Shown: positions 1-5,738 of the stretch, piece by piece
Position numbering within the stretch: position 1 is the first letter of the stretch
How the letters are laid out: each line of letters opens with the position of its first letter
Assembly: GCA_017509065.1 (NCBI GenBank)
Contig: JAFWQM010000137.1
Span: forward strand, 1-6,644
Source of the DNA: Clostridia bacterium
GTDB taxonomy: Bacteria > Bacillota_A > Clostridia > Christensenellales > Aristaeellaceae
DNA length: 6,644 nucleotides
Reading direction: 5' to 3'
Notes under the pieces: generated by a model
Seen by the model: the letters and a program-made list of their open reading frames with translations, nothing else
The model's database searches: none
What the model was told of the DNA's origin: nothing
Made by a program: the position numbers and the translations under genes

Positions 1-595
1 GGTCATTCAGCCGCCCATCATGAAGGCGCTCACCACCAAGAAGGAACGCCAGATCGTGATGCAGCAGCTCCGCCCCGTTTCCCACACCGAAAAGGTGATC
101 TTCCCCATCGTGGTCACCATCCTGGTGTCCCTGCTGCTGCCCTCCGCCACTCCGTTGGTTGGGTGCCTCATGCTGGGCAACCTGATGCGTGAATGCGGCG
201 TGGTGGAACGCCTGAACAAGACGGTGCAGAACGAGCTGATGAACATCGTCACCATCTTCCTGGGCATCACCGTGGGCGCGACCGCCACCGCCCAGACCTT
301 CCTGCGCCTCCAGACCCTGGAAATTATCGCCCTGGGCGTGGTGGCCTTCGGCATGGGCACCGCCGGCGGCCTGCTGCTGGCCAAGCTCATGAACAAGCTC
401 ACCGGCGGCAAGATCAACCCGCTCATCGGTTCCGCGGGCGTTTCCGCCGTACCCATGGCGGCCCGCGTATCCCAGATGGTGGGCCAGAAGGAAAACCCCG
501 CCAACTTCCTGCTCATGCACGCCATGGGCCCCAACGTGGCGGGCGTGATCGGTTCCGCTATCGCGGCGGGTGTGCTGCTGAGCATGTTCGGTTAA
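1..595 (+). CDS. oadB: Na+-transporting carboxylic acid decarboxylase beta subunit, C-terminal part (5' truncated by window)
   Basis: The reading frame is open from base 2 to the TAA at 593-595 and has no start inside the window; it enters as [12 protein letters not shown], a conserved internal stretch of the OadB/GcdB/MmdB family. About 197 residues are present, roughly the C-terminal half of a protein usually near 370-430 residues. Hydrophobic membrane segments are visible, and the family signatures [38 protein letters not shown] and [18 protein letters not shown] are all present. Family knowledge: the beta subunit is the integral membrane protein that decarboxylates carboxybiotin and couples this to Na+ export. 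The ATG at 20 is internal and is not the start. The partner alpha subunit lies downstream at 1593-2993. The substrate (oxaloacetate, methylmalonyl-CoA or glutaconyl-CoA) cannot be decided from beta alone; oadB is chosen because of the oadA-like neighbour. Confidence 0.9.
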   Translation, partial: VIQPPIMKALTTKKERQIVMQQLRPVSHTEKVIFPIVVTILVSLLLPSATPLVGCLMLGNLMRECGVVERLNKTVQNELMNIVTIFLGITVGATATAQTFLRLQTLEIIALGVVAFGMGTAGGLLLAKLMNKLTGGKINPLIGSAGVSAVPMAARVSQMVGQKENPANFLLMHAMGPNVAGVIGSAIAAGVLLSMFG

Positions 596-631
596 AAACA
601 CAAGGACAGAGTGTCGCGCGCCGCGAAAAAT

Positions 632-652
632 GCGGGCGCTTTGAGCGCTTGC
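632..652 (+). promoter_or_regulatory. Hairpin in the oadB-STAS intergenic gap
   Basis: The 133-base gap between the beta subunit and the STAS gene holds no ORF with a ribosome binding site. A 9-bp stem (632-640 with 644-652, two G-T wobbles, loop TTG) lies in it. CGCGCG at 615-620 and CGCGCG at 666-671 could pair outside it, giving a larger nested structure. No T-tract follows, so this is not a classical intrinsic terminator. It could be an attenuator, a processing site or an mRNA-stability element separating beta-subunit expression from the downstream genes. The structure is seen; any function is inferred. Confidence 0.35.
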
Positions 653-728
653 CCGGACTGAAATCCGCGCGCTGGACTTTAAGCACTTTTTGAAAAACAA
701 GATACATCAATCAGAGGAGGAAAAAAAT

Positions 729-1025
729 ATGACTATTACCAAGCATCAGAATGGGACCAATCTTGAAATTGCCCTGGAAGGCCGTTTGGATACCACCACC
801 GCCCCGGAGCTGGAAGCGGAACTGAATCAATCCATGCCCGGCGCTGAAAGCTTGACCCTGGATTTTGCCAAGCTGGAATACATTTCTTCCGCCGGTCTGC
901 GGGTGCTGCTTTCCGCCCACAAGGTCATGGCCCAAAAGGGCGGCATGAAGGTGATTCGTGCCAACGAAATCGTGATGGAAGTTTTCGAGGTGACCGGGTT
1001 TGCCGATATTTTGACCATTGAATAA
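729..1025 (+). CDS. STAS-domain anti-sigma factor antagonist (SpoIIAA/RsbV-like)
   Basis: This 98-residue protein is a single STAS domain, the usual size for SpoIIAA/RsbV. The start at 729 is chosen because AGAGGAGG lies 9 bases before it; the in-frame ATG at 690 has no such site. The N-terminal strand carries ALEGRLDTTTAPELE (residues 15-29), and the phosphorylation-loop region reads YISSAGLRVLL, with the candidate phospho-acceptor serines at 53-54. Known role of the family: the unphosphorylated antagonist binds an RsbW-type anti-sigma kinase and frees its target; phosphorylation reverses this. The next gene, 26 bases on, encodes an RsbW-like protein and is the likely partner. Its place between decarboxylase beta and alpha genes suggests control of that pathway or simple co-transcription; the sequence does not say which. 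Confidence 0.9.
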   Translation: MTITKHQNGTNLEIALEGRLDTTTAPELEAELNQSMPGAESLTLDFAKLEYISSAGLRVLLSAHKVMAQKGGMKVIRANEIVMEVFEVTGFADILTIE

Positions 1026-1051
1026 CGCAAAAGCGAAAGGAGTGCCTGACA

Positions 1052-1579
1052 ATGAAATCGGATGTTATCAAGATTGACAATCAGGAGCATGGATTTTCCG
1101 AAGCGGTGAAAGAAGCGCAAAAGGTTGCCGCCTACAGAGGCTTGAATCAAAAGGATTCCCTGCGTCTCCAGCTGTGCACGGAGGAAGTGCTGAGCCTGGT
1201 GAGAAGCATTACAGGCGAAATTGAGGCCTCCTTCTGGATCGAGTTCAGTGGGTCGCAGTATGATTTGCATGTGTCTGCTAACACCGCGATGGATATGGAA
1301 AAGCGCATGCTTCTGCTGTCCGTTGCCACTTCCCGGCAAAATGAGGCGGCCAAGAGCTTCCTTGGAATGCTGCGGGATATTTTTGAGGAAACCATGGTGG
1401 TCGAAGTAAAGCAAAACAATCAGTATGTATACGATGGCCAGAACGAACACACAATCGTGTGCAGCGACCCTGAATGGGACGGCTATGAACATTCTACCTT
1501 AAAGAAGCTGGCGGACACGATCAAGGTCAGCATTCGCGGCGGAACGGTAGAACTGACGGTGAGCAAGAAGTTTGCTTAA
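1052..1579 (+). CDS. Degenerate anti-sigma regulatory factor / RsbW-SpoIIAB-like ATPase protein
   Basis: The protein has 175 residues, slightly longer than typical RsbW (about 140-160). AAAGGAG lies 9 bases before the ATG. Residues 16-58 resemble the N-terminal part of the HATPase_c_2 (GHKL) fold: a helix starting FSEAVKEAQKVAAYRG, then LRLQLCTEEVLSLV, which aligns with the N-box. In RsbW the N-box is E-x3-N; here Glu44 is present but the Asn position is Ser48, and no DxGxG box is visible. A C-terminal IRGGTVELTVSKK ends in a beta strand, as in the family. The likely partner is the STAS protein just upstream. With the N-box Asn and G1 box missing it may bind the partner without acting as a kinase, or bind ATP poorly. 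The family assignment is moderate; kinase activity is doubtful. Confidence 0.7.
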   Translation: MKSDVIKIDNQEHGFSEAVKEAQKVAAYRGLNQKDSLRLQLCTEEVLSLVRSITGEIEASFWIEFSGSQYDLHVSANTAMDMEKRMLLLSVATSRQNEAAKSFLGMLRDIFEETMVVEVKQNNQYVYDGQNEHTIVCSDPEWDGYEHSTLKKLADTIKVSIRGGTVELTVSKKFA

Positions 1580-1592
1580 AAGGAGAATCATC

Positions 1593-2993
1593 ATGGCGAA
1601 AGTTCAAATTACCGATACCATCCTGCGCGACGCGCACCAGAGCCAGGCGGCCACGCGCATGCGGCTGGATGAAATGCTGCCCGCCTGCGAAAAGCTGGAT
1701 AAGGTGGGCTACTTCTCCCTGGAATGCTGGGGCGGCGCGACCTTTGACAGCTGCCTGCGCTTCCTGAACGAGGACCCCTGGGACCGCCTGCGCCAGCTGC
1801 GCAAGGCCCTGCCCAACACCAAGCTGCAAATGCTGCTGCGCGGGCAGAACATCTTGGGCTATAAGCACTACGCCGACGACGTGGTGGATTACTTCGTGAA
1901 AAAGTCCATCGACAACGGCATCGACATCATCCGCATCTTCGACGCTCTGAACGACCTGCGGAACATGGAAAAGGCCGTGAAGGCCACCAAGGCGTACAAC
2001 GGCACCGCCGAGGTCGCCATGAGCTACACCACCTCCCCGGTGCACACCGAGGAATACTTCGTCAACCTGGCCAAAGAAATCGAAGCCATGGGCGCGGACC
2101 TGATCTGCATCAAGGATATGGCGGGCCTGCTGCTTCCCTTCAACGCCTATTCCCTGATCAAGAAGCTGAAGGCCAACACCAAGCTGCCCATCGTGCTGCA
2201 CACCCACAACACCGCCGGCACCGGCTCCATGACCGTCATCAAGGCCGTGGAAGCGGGCGTGGACGTGGTCGATACGGCCCTGTCCCCCCTGGGCGGCGGC
2301 ACCAGCCAGCCCGCCACCGAATCCATCGTAGCGGCCCTCAAGGGCAGCGAATACGATACTGGCCTGGACGAAGAACTGCTGGCCAAGATCGCCGAGCATT
2401 TCCGCGGCGTGGCCGAGCGCCTCACCAAGGACGGATGGCGCGACCCGGACAAGGTGCTGTCCGTGAACGCCAAGGCGCTCCAGTATCAGGTGCCCGGCGG
2501 CATGCTGTCCAACCTCATCGGCCAGCTCAAGCAGGCCAACGCCATGGATAAATACTACGCCGTGCTGGAAGAAGTGCCCCGGGTGCGCAAGGACTTCGGC
2601 TATCCGCCCCTGGTCACTCCCACTTCCCAGATCGTGGGCACCCAGGCCGTCATGAACGTGCTGGGCGGCGAGCGCTATAAGATGGTCACCAAGGAAAGCA
2701 AGGGCCTGCTGAAAGGCGAATATGGCCGCCTGCCTGCCCCCGTCAATGAGGACGTGCGCAGGAAGTGCATCGGCGACGAAAAGGTGATCACCCACCGCCC
2801 CGCCGACGATATCGCCCCCGAGCTGGAAGGCTACCGCAAGGAGATCCAGCAGTACAGCCAGCAGGAAGAGGACGTGCTCTCCTACGCCCTGTTCCCCCAG
2901 GTTGCCACCAAGTACTTCCAGTGGCGTCAGGCCCAGCAGCTCAAAGCCGACCCCGCCGCTTACGACAAGAAGGACGGCACCATGCCGGTATAA
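1593..2993 (+). CDS. oadA: Oxaloacetate decarboxylase alpha subunit, carboxyltransferase domain (pyruvate carboxylase subunit B-like)
   Basis: This 466-residue cytoplasmic protein is a carboxyltransferase TIM barrel plus the C-terminal helical region of the OadA/PycB/5S transcarboxylase family. Metal and catalytic signatures are intact: TILRDAHQS with Asp13, LLRGQN (81-86), CIKDMAGLL with Lys174 (the carbamylated lysine of the family), and HTHNTAG with His203 and His205. It moves a carboxyl group between the alpha-keto substrate and biotin, which the membrane beta subunit then decarboxylates. There is no C-terminal biotin-carrier domain with an MKM motif, so the carrier must be a separate protein, not seen here. 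The start at 1593 follows AAAAGGAG by 7 bases and lies 13 bases after the previous stop; the in-frame ATG at 1572 lies inside the previous gene. A carboxylase role (PycB) is possible, but the beta subunit upstream favours decarboxylation. Confidence 0.92.
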   Translation: MAKVQITDTILRDAHQSQAATRMRLDEMLPACEKLDKVGYFSLECWGGATFDSCLRFLNEDPWDRLRQLRKALPNTKLQMLLRGQNILGYKHYADDVVDYFVKKSIDNGIDIIRIFDALNDLRNMEKAVKATKAYNGTAEVAMSYTTSPVHTEEYFVNLAKEIEAMGADLICIKDMAGLLLPFNAYSLIKKLKANTKLPIVLHTHNTAGTGSMTVIKAVEAGVDVVDTALSPLGGGTSQPATESIVAALKGSEYDTGLDEELLAKIAEHFRGVAERLTKDGWRDPDKVLSVNAKALQYQVPGGMLSNLIGQLKQANAMDKYYAVLEEVPRVRKDFGYPPLVTPTSQIVGTQAVMNVLGGERYKMVTKESKGLLKGEYGRLPAPVNEDVRRKCIGDEKVITHRPADDIAPELEGYRKEIQQYSQQEEDVLSYALFPQVATKYFQWRQAQQLKADPAAYDKKDGTMPV

Positions 2994-3006
2994 GCGGAAT
3001 AAACTT

Positions 3007-3041
3007 CGCGGCGCGTTCCTTTCGGACGCGCCGCGTTTTTT
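3007..3041 (+). terminator. Rho-independent terminator of the decarboxylase operon
   Basis: CGCGGCGCGT (3007-3016) pairs perfectly with ACGCGCCGCG (3026-3035); a T-G and a C-G pair extend the stem to 12 bp around a 5-base loop. Six T residues follow (3036-3041). It begins 13 bases after the oadA stop codon and closes the plus-strand operon before the convergent minus-strand genes. Confidence 0.95.
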
Positions 3042-3120
3042 AATGTGTCGTATCTGTGCAGTCGAAAGGGACTTCAAGGACACTTTCAGAAAGCAAAAGA
3101 GTTGACTGGGGAGTGGGGGG

Positions 3121-3197
3121 TTGAGAGTTAAGAGTTAATAGTTGAGAGTCACAAGAGAGAGCAGAGTACAAAGAACAAAGTACATCCCAACTCTCAA
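3121..3197. repeat. Small inverted-repeat element (MITE-like or degenerate repeat) in a gene-free gap
   Basis: The 225-base gap 3042-3266 has no convincing gene. TTGAGAGTT (3121-3129) recurs as TTGAGAGT (3142-3149), with AGAGTTA units between them, and is inverted as AACTCTCAA at 3189-3197. The middle is purine-rich with an ACAAAGAACAAAG direct repeat. No ORF or transposase is associated. The arrangement resembles the short non-autonomous repeats found scattered in clostridial genomes; mobility is inferred only from the terminal inversion. Confidence 0.4.
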
Positions 3198-3210
3198 TTC
3201 TGATTTGCAT

Positions 3211-3265
3211 AGAACATGAATTTTTGCGGCGTCGGCAAAACACAGAACCGTCTCTCCATGTTCTG
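3211..3265. repeat. REP-like nested inverted repeat with a GAACCGT core (copy 1)
   Basis: AGAACATG (3211-3218) is inverted as CATGTTCT (3257-3264), enclosing a TTTTGC/GCAAAA hairpin (3222-3240) and the sequence AACACAGAACCGTCTC (3239-3254). The last block is shared with the hairpins at 4104-4127 and 5412-5446. The element sits directly after the stop of the minus-strand ADP-ribosylglycohydrolase and may fold at its 3' end, but there is no T-tract to make it a clear terminator. Confidence 0.45.
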
Positions 3266-3266
3266 A

Positions 3267-4076
3267 TTATGTATTGGAAGAGAGGAGGATACGCGCCTGA
3301 TCAAATCGGTCAAGAACCTTGCGCATGTCAGGCTCTATCCGATTTTTGCACTCACTTTTTAATTCCTCCGGTACGCCATAAAAAGCCTCAGCCATGCCCC
3401 CGGCTATGCAGGTAAGCGTATCGCAATCCCCGCCCAGGGAAACGGCGGTCCGGATCACATCTTCAAAGCTGCTGCCCTCCAAAAACGCTGTAATCGCTTG
3501 GGGCACCGTTCCCTGGCAACTGACGTCGAAATGGTAGCCGGGCCTGATTTGATCGCAGGTCTGATTCAGGGGATAAAACTCCTTTTCAACGTATTGCCTG
3601 ATTTTTTCCTTGGGCCAATGATCGCGGGCGCACCAGATCACGCTGGCCGTTGCTTCGGCCCCCTTGATTCCTTCCGGGTGGTTATGCGTTACGCACGCGG
3701 CGTCCGCCGCCGCTTGTCTTGTCTCTTCCAGCGAACCGAACAGCCATCCGGCGGAAGAAACGCGCATGGCGGAGCCGTTCCCCCAGCTGTTATACGGCTG
3801 GGGATTTCTTTCATAAAGCCAGGTATAAAACCTTCCGCCATAACCGGCGTTCGGGTACCTTCGTCCCCATTTTTGCAAAGAATGAATCACCGCTTCCCTG
3901 CGCGCTGCCCGTTCTTTGCTCAGCGTGTCCAGGAAAGCTTCCGCCACCGCGATGGTCATCACGCTGTCGTCCGTATATCGAGATTGGGGAATGAATAAAG
4001 GAAACTCCTTTGTTTTGCCGCTGCGGTCAAATTCATAAGGAGAGCCGATCATGTCTCCCAATATTGCGCCGTACAT
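3267..4076 (-). CDS. ADP-ribosylglycohydrolase family protein (DraG/ARH-like)
   Basis: The protein has 269 residues, a normal length for the family. The binuclear-metal and ADP-ribose signatures are present in order: GDMIGSPYEF (8-17), RYTDDSVMT with TDD at 35-37, GNGSAMRVS (99-107), HNHPEG (131-136), and SLGGDCDTLTCIAGGMAEAFYG with the GGDCDT metal site at 215-220. These are the residues expected of an active enzyme that hydrolyses the bond linking ADP-ribose to proteins or small molecules in the cytoplasm. AAGGAGG lies 10 bases before the ATG (complement of 4087-4093). No dedicated promoter is obvious; the hicB-like gene ends only 53 bases upstream on the same strand, so co-transcription is likely. 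No ADP-ribosyltransferase is visible in the window, so the substrate is unknown. Confidence 0.92.
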   Translation of the reverse strand: MYGAILGDMIGSPYEFDRSGKTKEFPLFIPQSRYTDDSVMTIAVAEAFLDTLSKERAARREAVIHSLQKWGRRYPNAGYGGRFYTWLYERNPQPYNSWGNGSAMRVSSAGWLFGSLEETRQAAADAACVTHNHPEGIKGAEATASVIWCARDHWPKEKIRQYVEKEFYPLNQTCDQIRPGYHFDVSCQGTVPQAITAFLEGSSFEDVIRTAVSLGGDCDTLTCIAGGMAEAFYGVPEELKSECKNRIEPDMRKVLDRFDQARILLSSNT

Positions 4077-4103
4077 CCGAGCATTTCCTCCTTCCGATCA
4101 TTG

Positions 4104-4127
4104 CACAAGAAACGGTTCTTTGTGTTC
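4104..4127. repeat. REP-like hairpin with a GAACCGT core (copy 2)
   Basis: CACAAGAA and TTCTTTGTG form an imperfect hairpin around ACGG. On the minus strand it reads GAACACAAAGAACCGTTTC, matching the blocks at 3239-3254 and 5417-5434 on the plus strand. It fills the short gap between the hicB-like gene and the ADP-ribosylglycohydrolase gene, just upstream of the latter's ribosome binding site. Confidence 0.5.
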
Positions 4128-4129
4128 TC

Positions 4130-4468
4130 TCAATGGGAATACACGTAGGCTGTCAAAGCATTTTTCACCGTTTCGTTCAGTGAAATGTGGTGCGCGTCGG
4201 CAAATACGGCGGCCTGACGGTGCAGTTCCGGGGGGATGCGGACGTTGAAGGAGCCCTTGTAGGGCTTTTCCGGCGCGACGCCCTGGGAAGCGCAGAGGGC
4301 CAAATAATCGTCCACCGCGCCTTGGAAATCTTCCACAAGATCATCGGCGGACGTCCCCTCATAGGAAATGAGGGCTTTGATCCCTAAAACTTTGCCGTAA
4401 AGCAGACGGTCCTCCGGTGAAAACTCCACGCTGCCGGTATAGCCCTTGTAATCTATGGTGTTGCTCAT
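4130..4468 (-). CDS. HicB-family antitoxin-like protein, no HicA partner adjacent
   Basis: The start at 4468 gives 112 residues opening SNTIDYKGYTGSVEFSPED, the characteristic beginning of this HicB family. The central part, GKVLGIKALISYEG and FQGAVDDYLALC (residues 25-59), is the partial RNase-H-like fold, and FNVRIPPELHRQAA plus ISLNETVKNAL (74-105) is an Arc/MetJ-type ribbon-helix-helix DNA-binding segment. An in-frame extension to 4654 is rejected: it crosses a terminator and a promoter, and AAGAAGG lies 7 bases before 4468. Family role: neutralises the HicA mRNA interferase and represses its own operon. No HicA-sized double-stranded-RNA-binding ORF is next to it; the neighbours are an ADP-ribosylglycohydrolase and a complete HigBA pair. 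It may be an orphan regulator. Confidence 0.88.
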   Translation of the reverse strand: MSNTIDYKGYTGSVEFSPEDRLLYGKVLGIKALISYEGTSADDLVEDFQGAVDDYLALCASQGVAPEKPYKGSFNVRIPPELHRQAAVFADAHHISLNETVKNALTAYVYSH

Positions 4469-4509
4469 AAGAGAGCCTTCTTTCTGCAACTGAAAACGGT
4501 CGCAAAGGA

Positions 4510-4538
4510 AATATAGCGCGGATGAATTAGAAAGACAA
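4510..4538 (-). promoter_or_regulatory. Predicted promoter of the hicB-like gene
   Basis: On the minus strand, TTGTCT (complement of 4533-4538) is followed by exactly 17 bases and TATATT (complement of 4510-4515). Transcription would begin near 4503, leaving a leader of about 35 bases before the ATG at 4468. It lies just downstream of the higBA terminator, so the hicB-like gene is probably a separate transcription unit. Confidence 0.55.
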
Positions 4539-4574
4539 TGGAATAGGTGGGGCCAGATCAAACAAAAGCATAAA

Positions 4575-4600
4575 GAAAAAGCGGCTGGTACCGCTTTTTT
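4575..4600 (-). terminator. Rho-independent terminator after higBA (symmetrical)
   Basis: AAAAAGCGG (4576-4584) pairs with CCGCTTTTT (4591-4599) around a 6-base loop, with T-runs available on both strands. Read on the minus strand it lies 34 bases past the antitoxin stop and ends the higBA transcript. The A/T arms make it potentially bidirectional. Confidence 0.8.
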
Positions 4601-4634
4601 GTAAAGTGCAAGAACGCATAGAACCGCCGCTTGT

Positions 4635-4919
4635 TCATTTTCCGGCAGGGACAAATTCGATGCGCAGGTTCATGCCCATTCCGGCGGCAAGCCGTTGGAG
4701 GGTGCGCAGGGAAGGATTGGCGGAGCCGTTTTCCAGTTTGGATATATCGGCCTGGTTGATGCCGGTGCGGGCAGCAAGCTGCTGCTGGGTGAGGCCGGAA
4801 GCTTGGCGGGCGTCGATCACAGCCTGCTTAATGGCATACTCGGCGGCCAGCCTGTCATACTCAGCGCGGACGGCGGGATTCTCCAGGGCTTTTTTCTTAA
4901 AATCCTGATAATCGCTCAT
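4635..4919 (-). CDS. higA: HigA-type antitoxin, XRE-family helix-turn-helix protein
   Basis: This 94-residue protein has an N-terminal charged helical arm (residues 1-40, YQDFKKKALENPAVRAEYDRL) and a clear XRE/Cro helix-turn-helix: LTQQQLAARTG, then INQADISKLENGSANPSLRTL (residues 43-74). The N-terminal arm is typical of HigA antitoxins that wrap the toxin. AGGAGG lies 8 bases upstream (complement of 4928-4933), inside the end of the toxin gene. The start ATG overlaps the toxin stop as ATGA (4916-4919), implying translational coupling. Expected role: binds and neutralises the HigB-like toxin and represses the shared promoter. Confidence 0.92.
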   Translation of the reverse strand: MSDYQDFKKKALENPAVRAEYDRLAAEYAIKQAVIDARQASGLTQQQLAARTGINQADISKLENGSANPSLRTLQRLAAGMGMNLRIEFVPAGK

Positions 4920-5269
4920 TTTCCATACCTCCTAAAATAATCGTCCCGGTAACGCCGGGCATGGGCCTTTTCCGATTCCGGGGTTTGATCCTGCTTTTTG
5001 ATAAAGCCGTTGGTAAGGATGATCCTTTTTCCCACGATGAAGAAATAGAGAACCCGGGAAATGTTGCTGCCCACTTTGGTGCGCAATTCAAACAGATTGG
5101 GTTCCAGGGCTTTGGACTGCGGTTCCCGAAGGGCAAGGCCGTTAGCTTCCAGCATATCGATGTCCCGAAGCGTTTTCGCCAGCATCTTTTCATCCAGCGT
5201 GGCGAGATACGCGGCCACCGGCTGAAAACCATCTTCCATGGTGTAAAAGTCTACGGTGTAATTGGACAT
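4916..5269 (-). CDS. higB: HigB-like toxin, RelE superfamily (phage Gp49-like)
   Basis: The protein has 117 residues, normal for the Gp49-like/HigB family of ribosome-dependent mRNA interferases. Visible family features: FELRTKVGSNISRVLYFF (60-77), the basic core strand with Arg63 and Arg72; KRIILTNGFIKKQDQTP (81-97); and the C-terminal helix EKAHARRYRDDYFRRYGK. The toxin gene comes first, which is the HigBA order. AAAGGG lies about 9 bases before the ATG. The protein appears complete and therefore probably active. Expected action: cleaves mRNA on translating ribosomes, restrained by the downstream HigA. Confidence 0.92.
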   Translation of the reverse strand: MSNYTVDFYTMEDGFQPVAAYLATLDEKMLAKTLRDIDMLEANGLALREPQSKALEPNLFELRTKVGSNISRVLYFFIVGKRIILTNGFIKKQDQTPESEKAHARRYRDDYFRRYGK

Positions 5270-5301
5270 ATCAGAAGCCCTTTCTTCTTTTGTTCATTCT
5301 T

Positions 5302-5330
5302 ATTCTATATGATATTTCCCATAAAAGCAA
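5302..5330 (-). promoter_or_regulatory. Predicted higBA promoter with a small palindrome in the spacer
   Basis: On the minus strand, TTGCTT (complement of 5325-5330), a 17-base spacer and TAGAAT (complement of 5302-5307) lie 33 bases upstream of the toxin start. The spacer holds the palindrome ATATCATAT (complement of 5307-5315), a plausible HigA operator overlapping the -10 box. The promoter boxes are read directly; operator use is inferred. Confidence 0.5.
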
Positions 5331-5373
5331 GCGAAAATTTGGGCCATCATGGCACAAAAAAGATAAAAGGTCA

Positions 5374-5400
5374 TGAAAAAAGAGCAACCAAAGTTGCTTT
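5374..5400 (-). terminator. Rho-independent terminator at the end of the peptide gene array
   Basis: Read on the minus strand, AGCAAC-TTTG-GTTGCT forms a 6-bp stem (complement of 5383-5398), extended by A-T and G-T pairs, followed by C and a run of six or more T (complement of about 5375-5381). It lies 77 bases beyond the stop of the last peptide gene and upstream of the higBA promoter, so it separates the two minus-strand units. Confidence 0.65.
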
Positions 5401-5411
5401 CTTCGTCATAC

Positions 5412-5446
5412 CGGAAAACACGGAGAACCGTCCCCTGTGCTTTCCG
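5412..5446. repeat. REP-like hairpin with a GAACCGT core (copy 3)
   Basis: CGGAAA (5412-5417) pairs with TTTCCG (5441-5446). Past one mismatch, CAC-GG pairs with CC-TGTG, with a loop containing GAGAACCGTCC. It shares the AACAC..GAACCGT block with the repeats at 3239-3254 and, inverted, 4112-4126. This is the longest and most regular of the three. It lies between the last peptide gene and the minus-strand terminator. Confidence 0.6.
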
Positions 5447-5476
5447 AGTCGGTTTGTCTGAATATACTGATCATTA

Positions 5477-5676
5477 TTATTCATCAGTCCACTCACGTTG
5501 ACATAAATTGCATTTGTATTTTACATGCCCGTCTGACCACCCAAATATTGTTTTTATATCCGTGTAGCCACAGTATGGACATGTACCTGTATTATCCCGG
5601 GGGGATTTTCCCCGCTGCCGCCGCTGACCCTGTCCATCTCATCCATGCTGATTTCCCGCATATTCTTATCATCCAT
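5477..5676 (-). pseudogene. Double-glycine leader peptide with a zinc-ribbon core, frame broken by one base (peptide C)
   Basis: The ATG at 5676 follows AAGGAG by 10 bases (complement of 5687-5692). It encodes a 20-residue leader, KNMREISMDEMDRVSGG at its end, nearly identical to those of the two peptides upstream. As written, the frame ends after 40 residues (TAA at 5554-5556). One base before that frame (-1 shift, at a run of six C, complement of 5599-5604) the sequence reads on as DNTGTCPYCGYTDIKTIFG, then YKCNLCQREWTDE and TAA at 5477-5479. This is a convincing four-cysteine zinc ribbon (CPYC, 19 residues, CNLC). Joined, the product is about 66 residues, close to its siblings. Explanations: a sequencing or assembly error in the C/G homopolymer, a genuine inactivating mutation, or -1 frameshifting. 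The leader predicts C39-type export; the zinc ribbon in that role is unusual. Confidence 0.65.
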
Positions 5677-5738
5677 GCCTCATGGTCTCCTTGTCAGTTT
5701 ATCTTCCGGGTTTCCAAGCTAACCTACCTGTCGGCTTA

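Noticed and set aside
690..728. Upstream in-frame ATG for the STAS protein
   Set aside because: It has no ribosome binding site, whereas the ATG at 729 has AGGAGG at good spacing and gives the family's normal length.
1527..3083. Long minus-strand ORF of 518 residues opposite oadA
   Set aside because: It is the antisense shadow of a GC-rich gene with clear catalytic motifs on the plus strand; its composition (Gly, His, Val, Gln rich) has no family features and it crosses the terminator.
3042..3266. CRISPR-like array in the repetitive gap
   Set aside because: The repeats are short (7-9 bases), irregular and without uniform spacers; no cas genes are near.
4469..4654. In-frame upstream extension of the hicB-like gene to an ATG at 4654
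   Set aside because: It overlaps the higBA terminator, the predicted hicB promoter and the HigA coding end, and the extra residues look random; the start at 4468 matches the family's N-terminus.
5343..5353. GCCATCATGGC palindrome as a terminator hairpin
   Set aside because: A one-base loop cannot form a hairpin; at most it is a short protein-binding site, with nothing else to support it.
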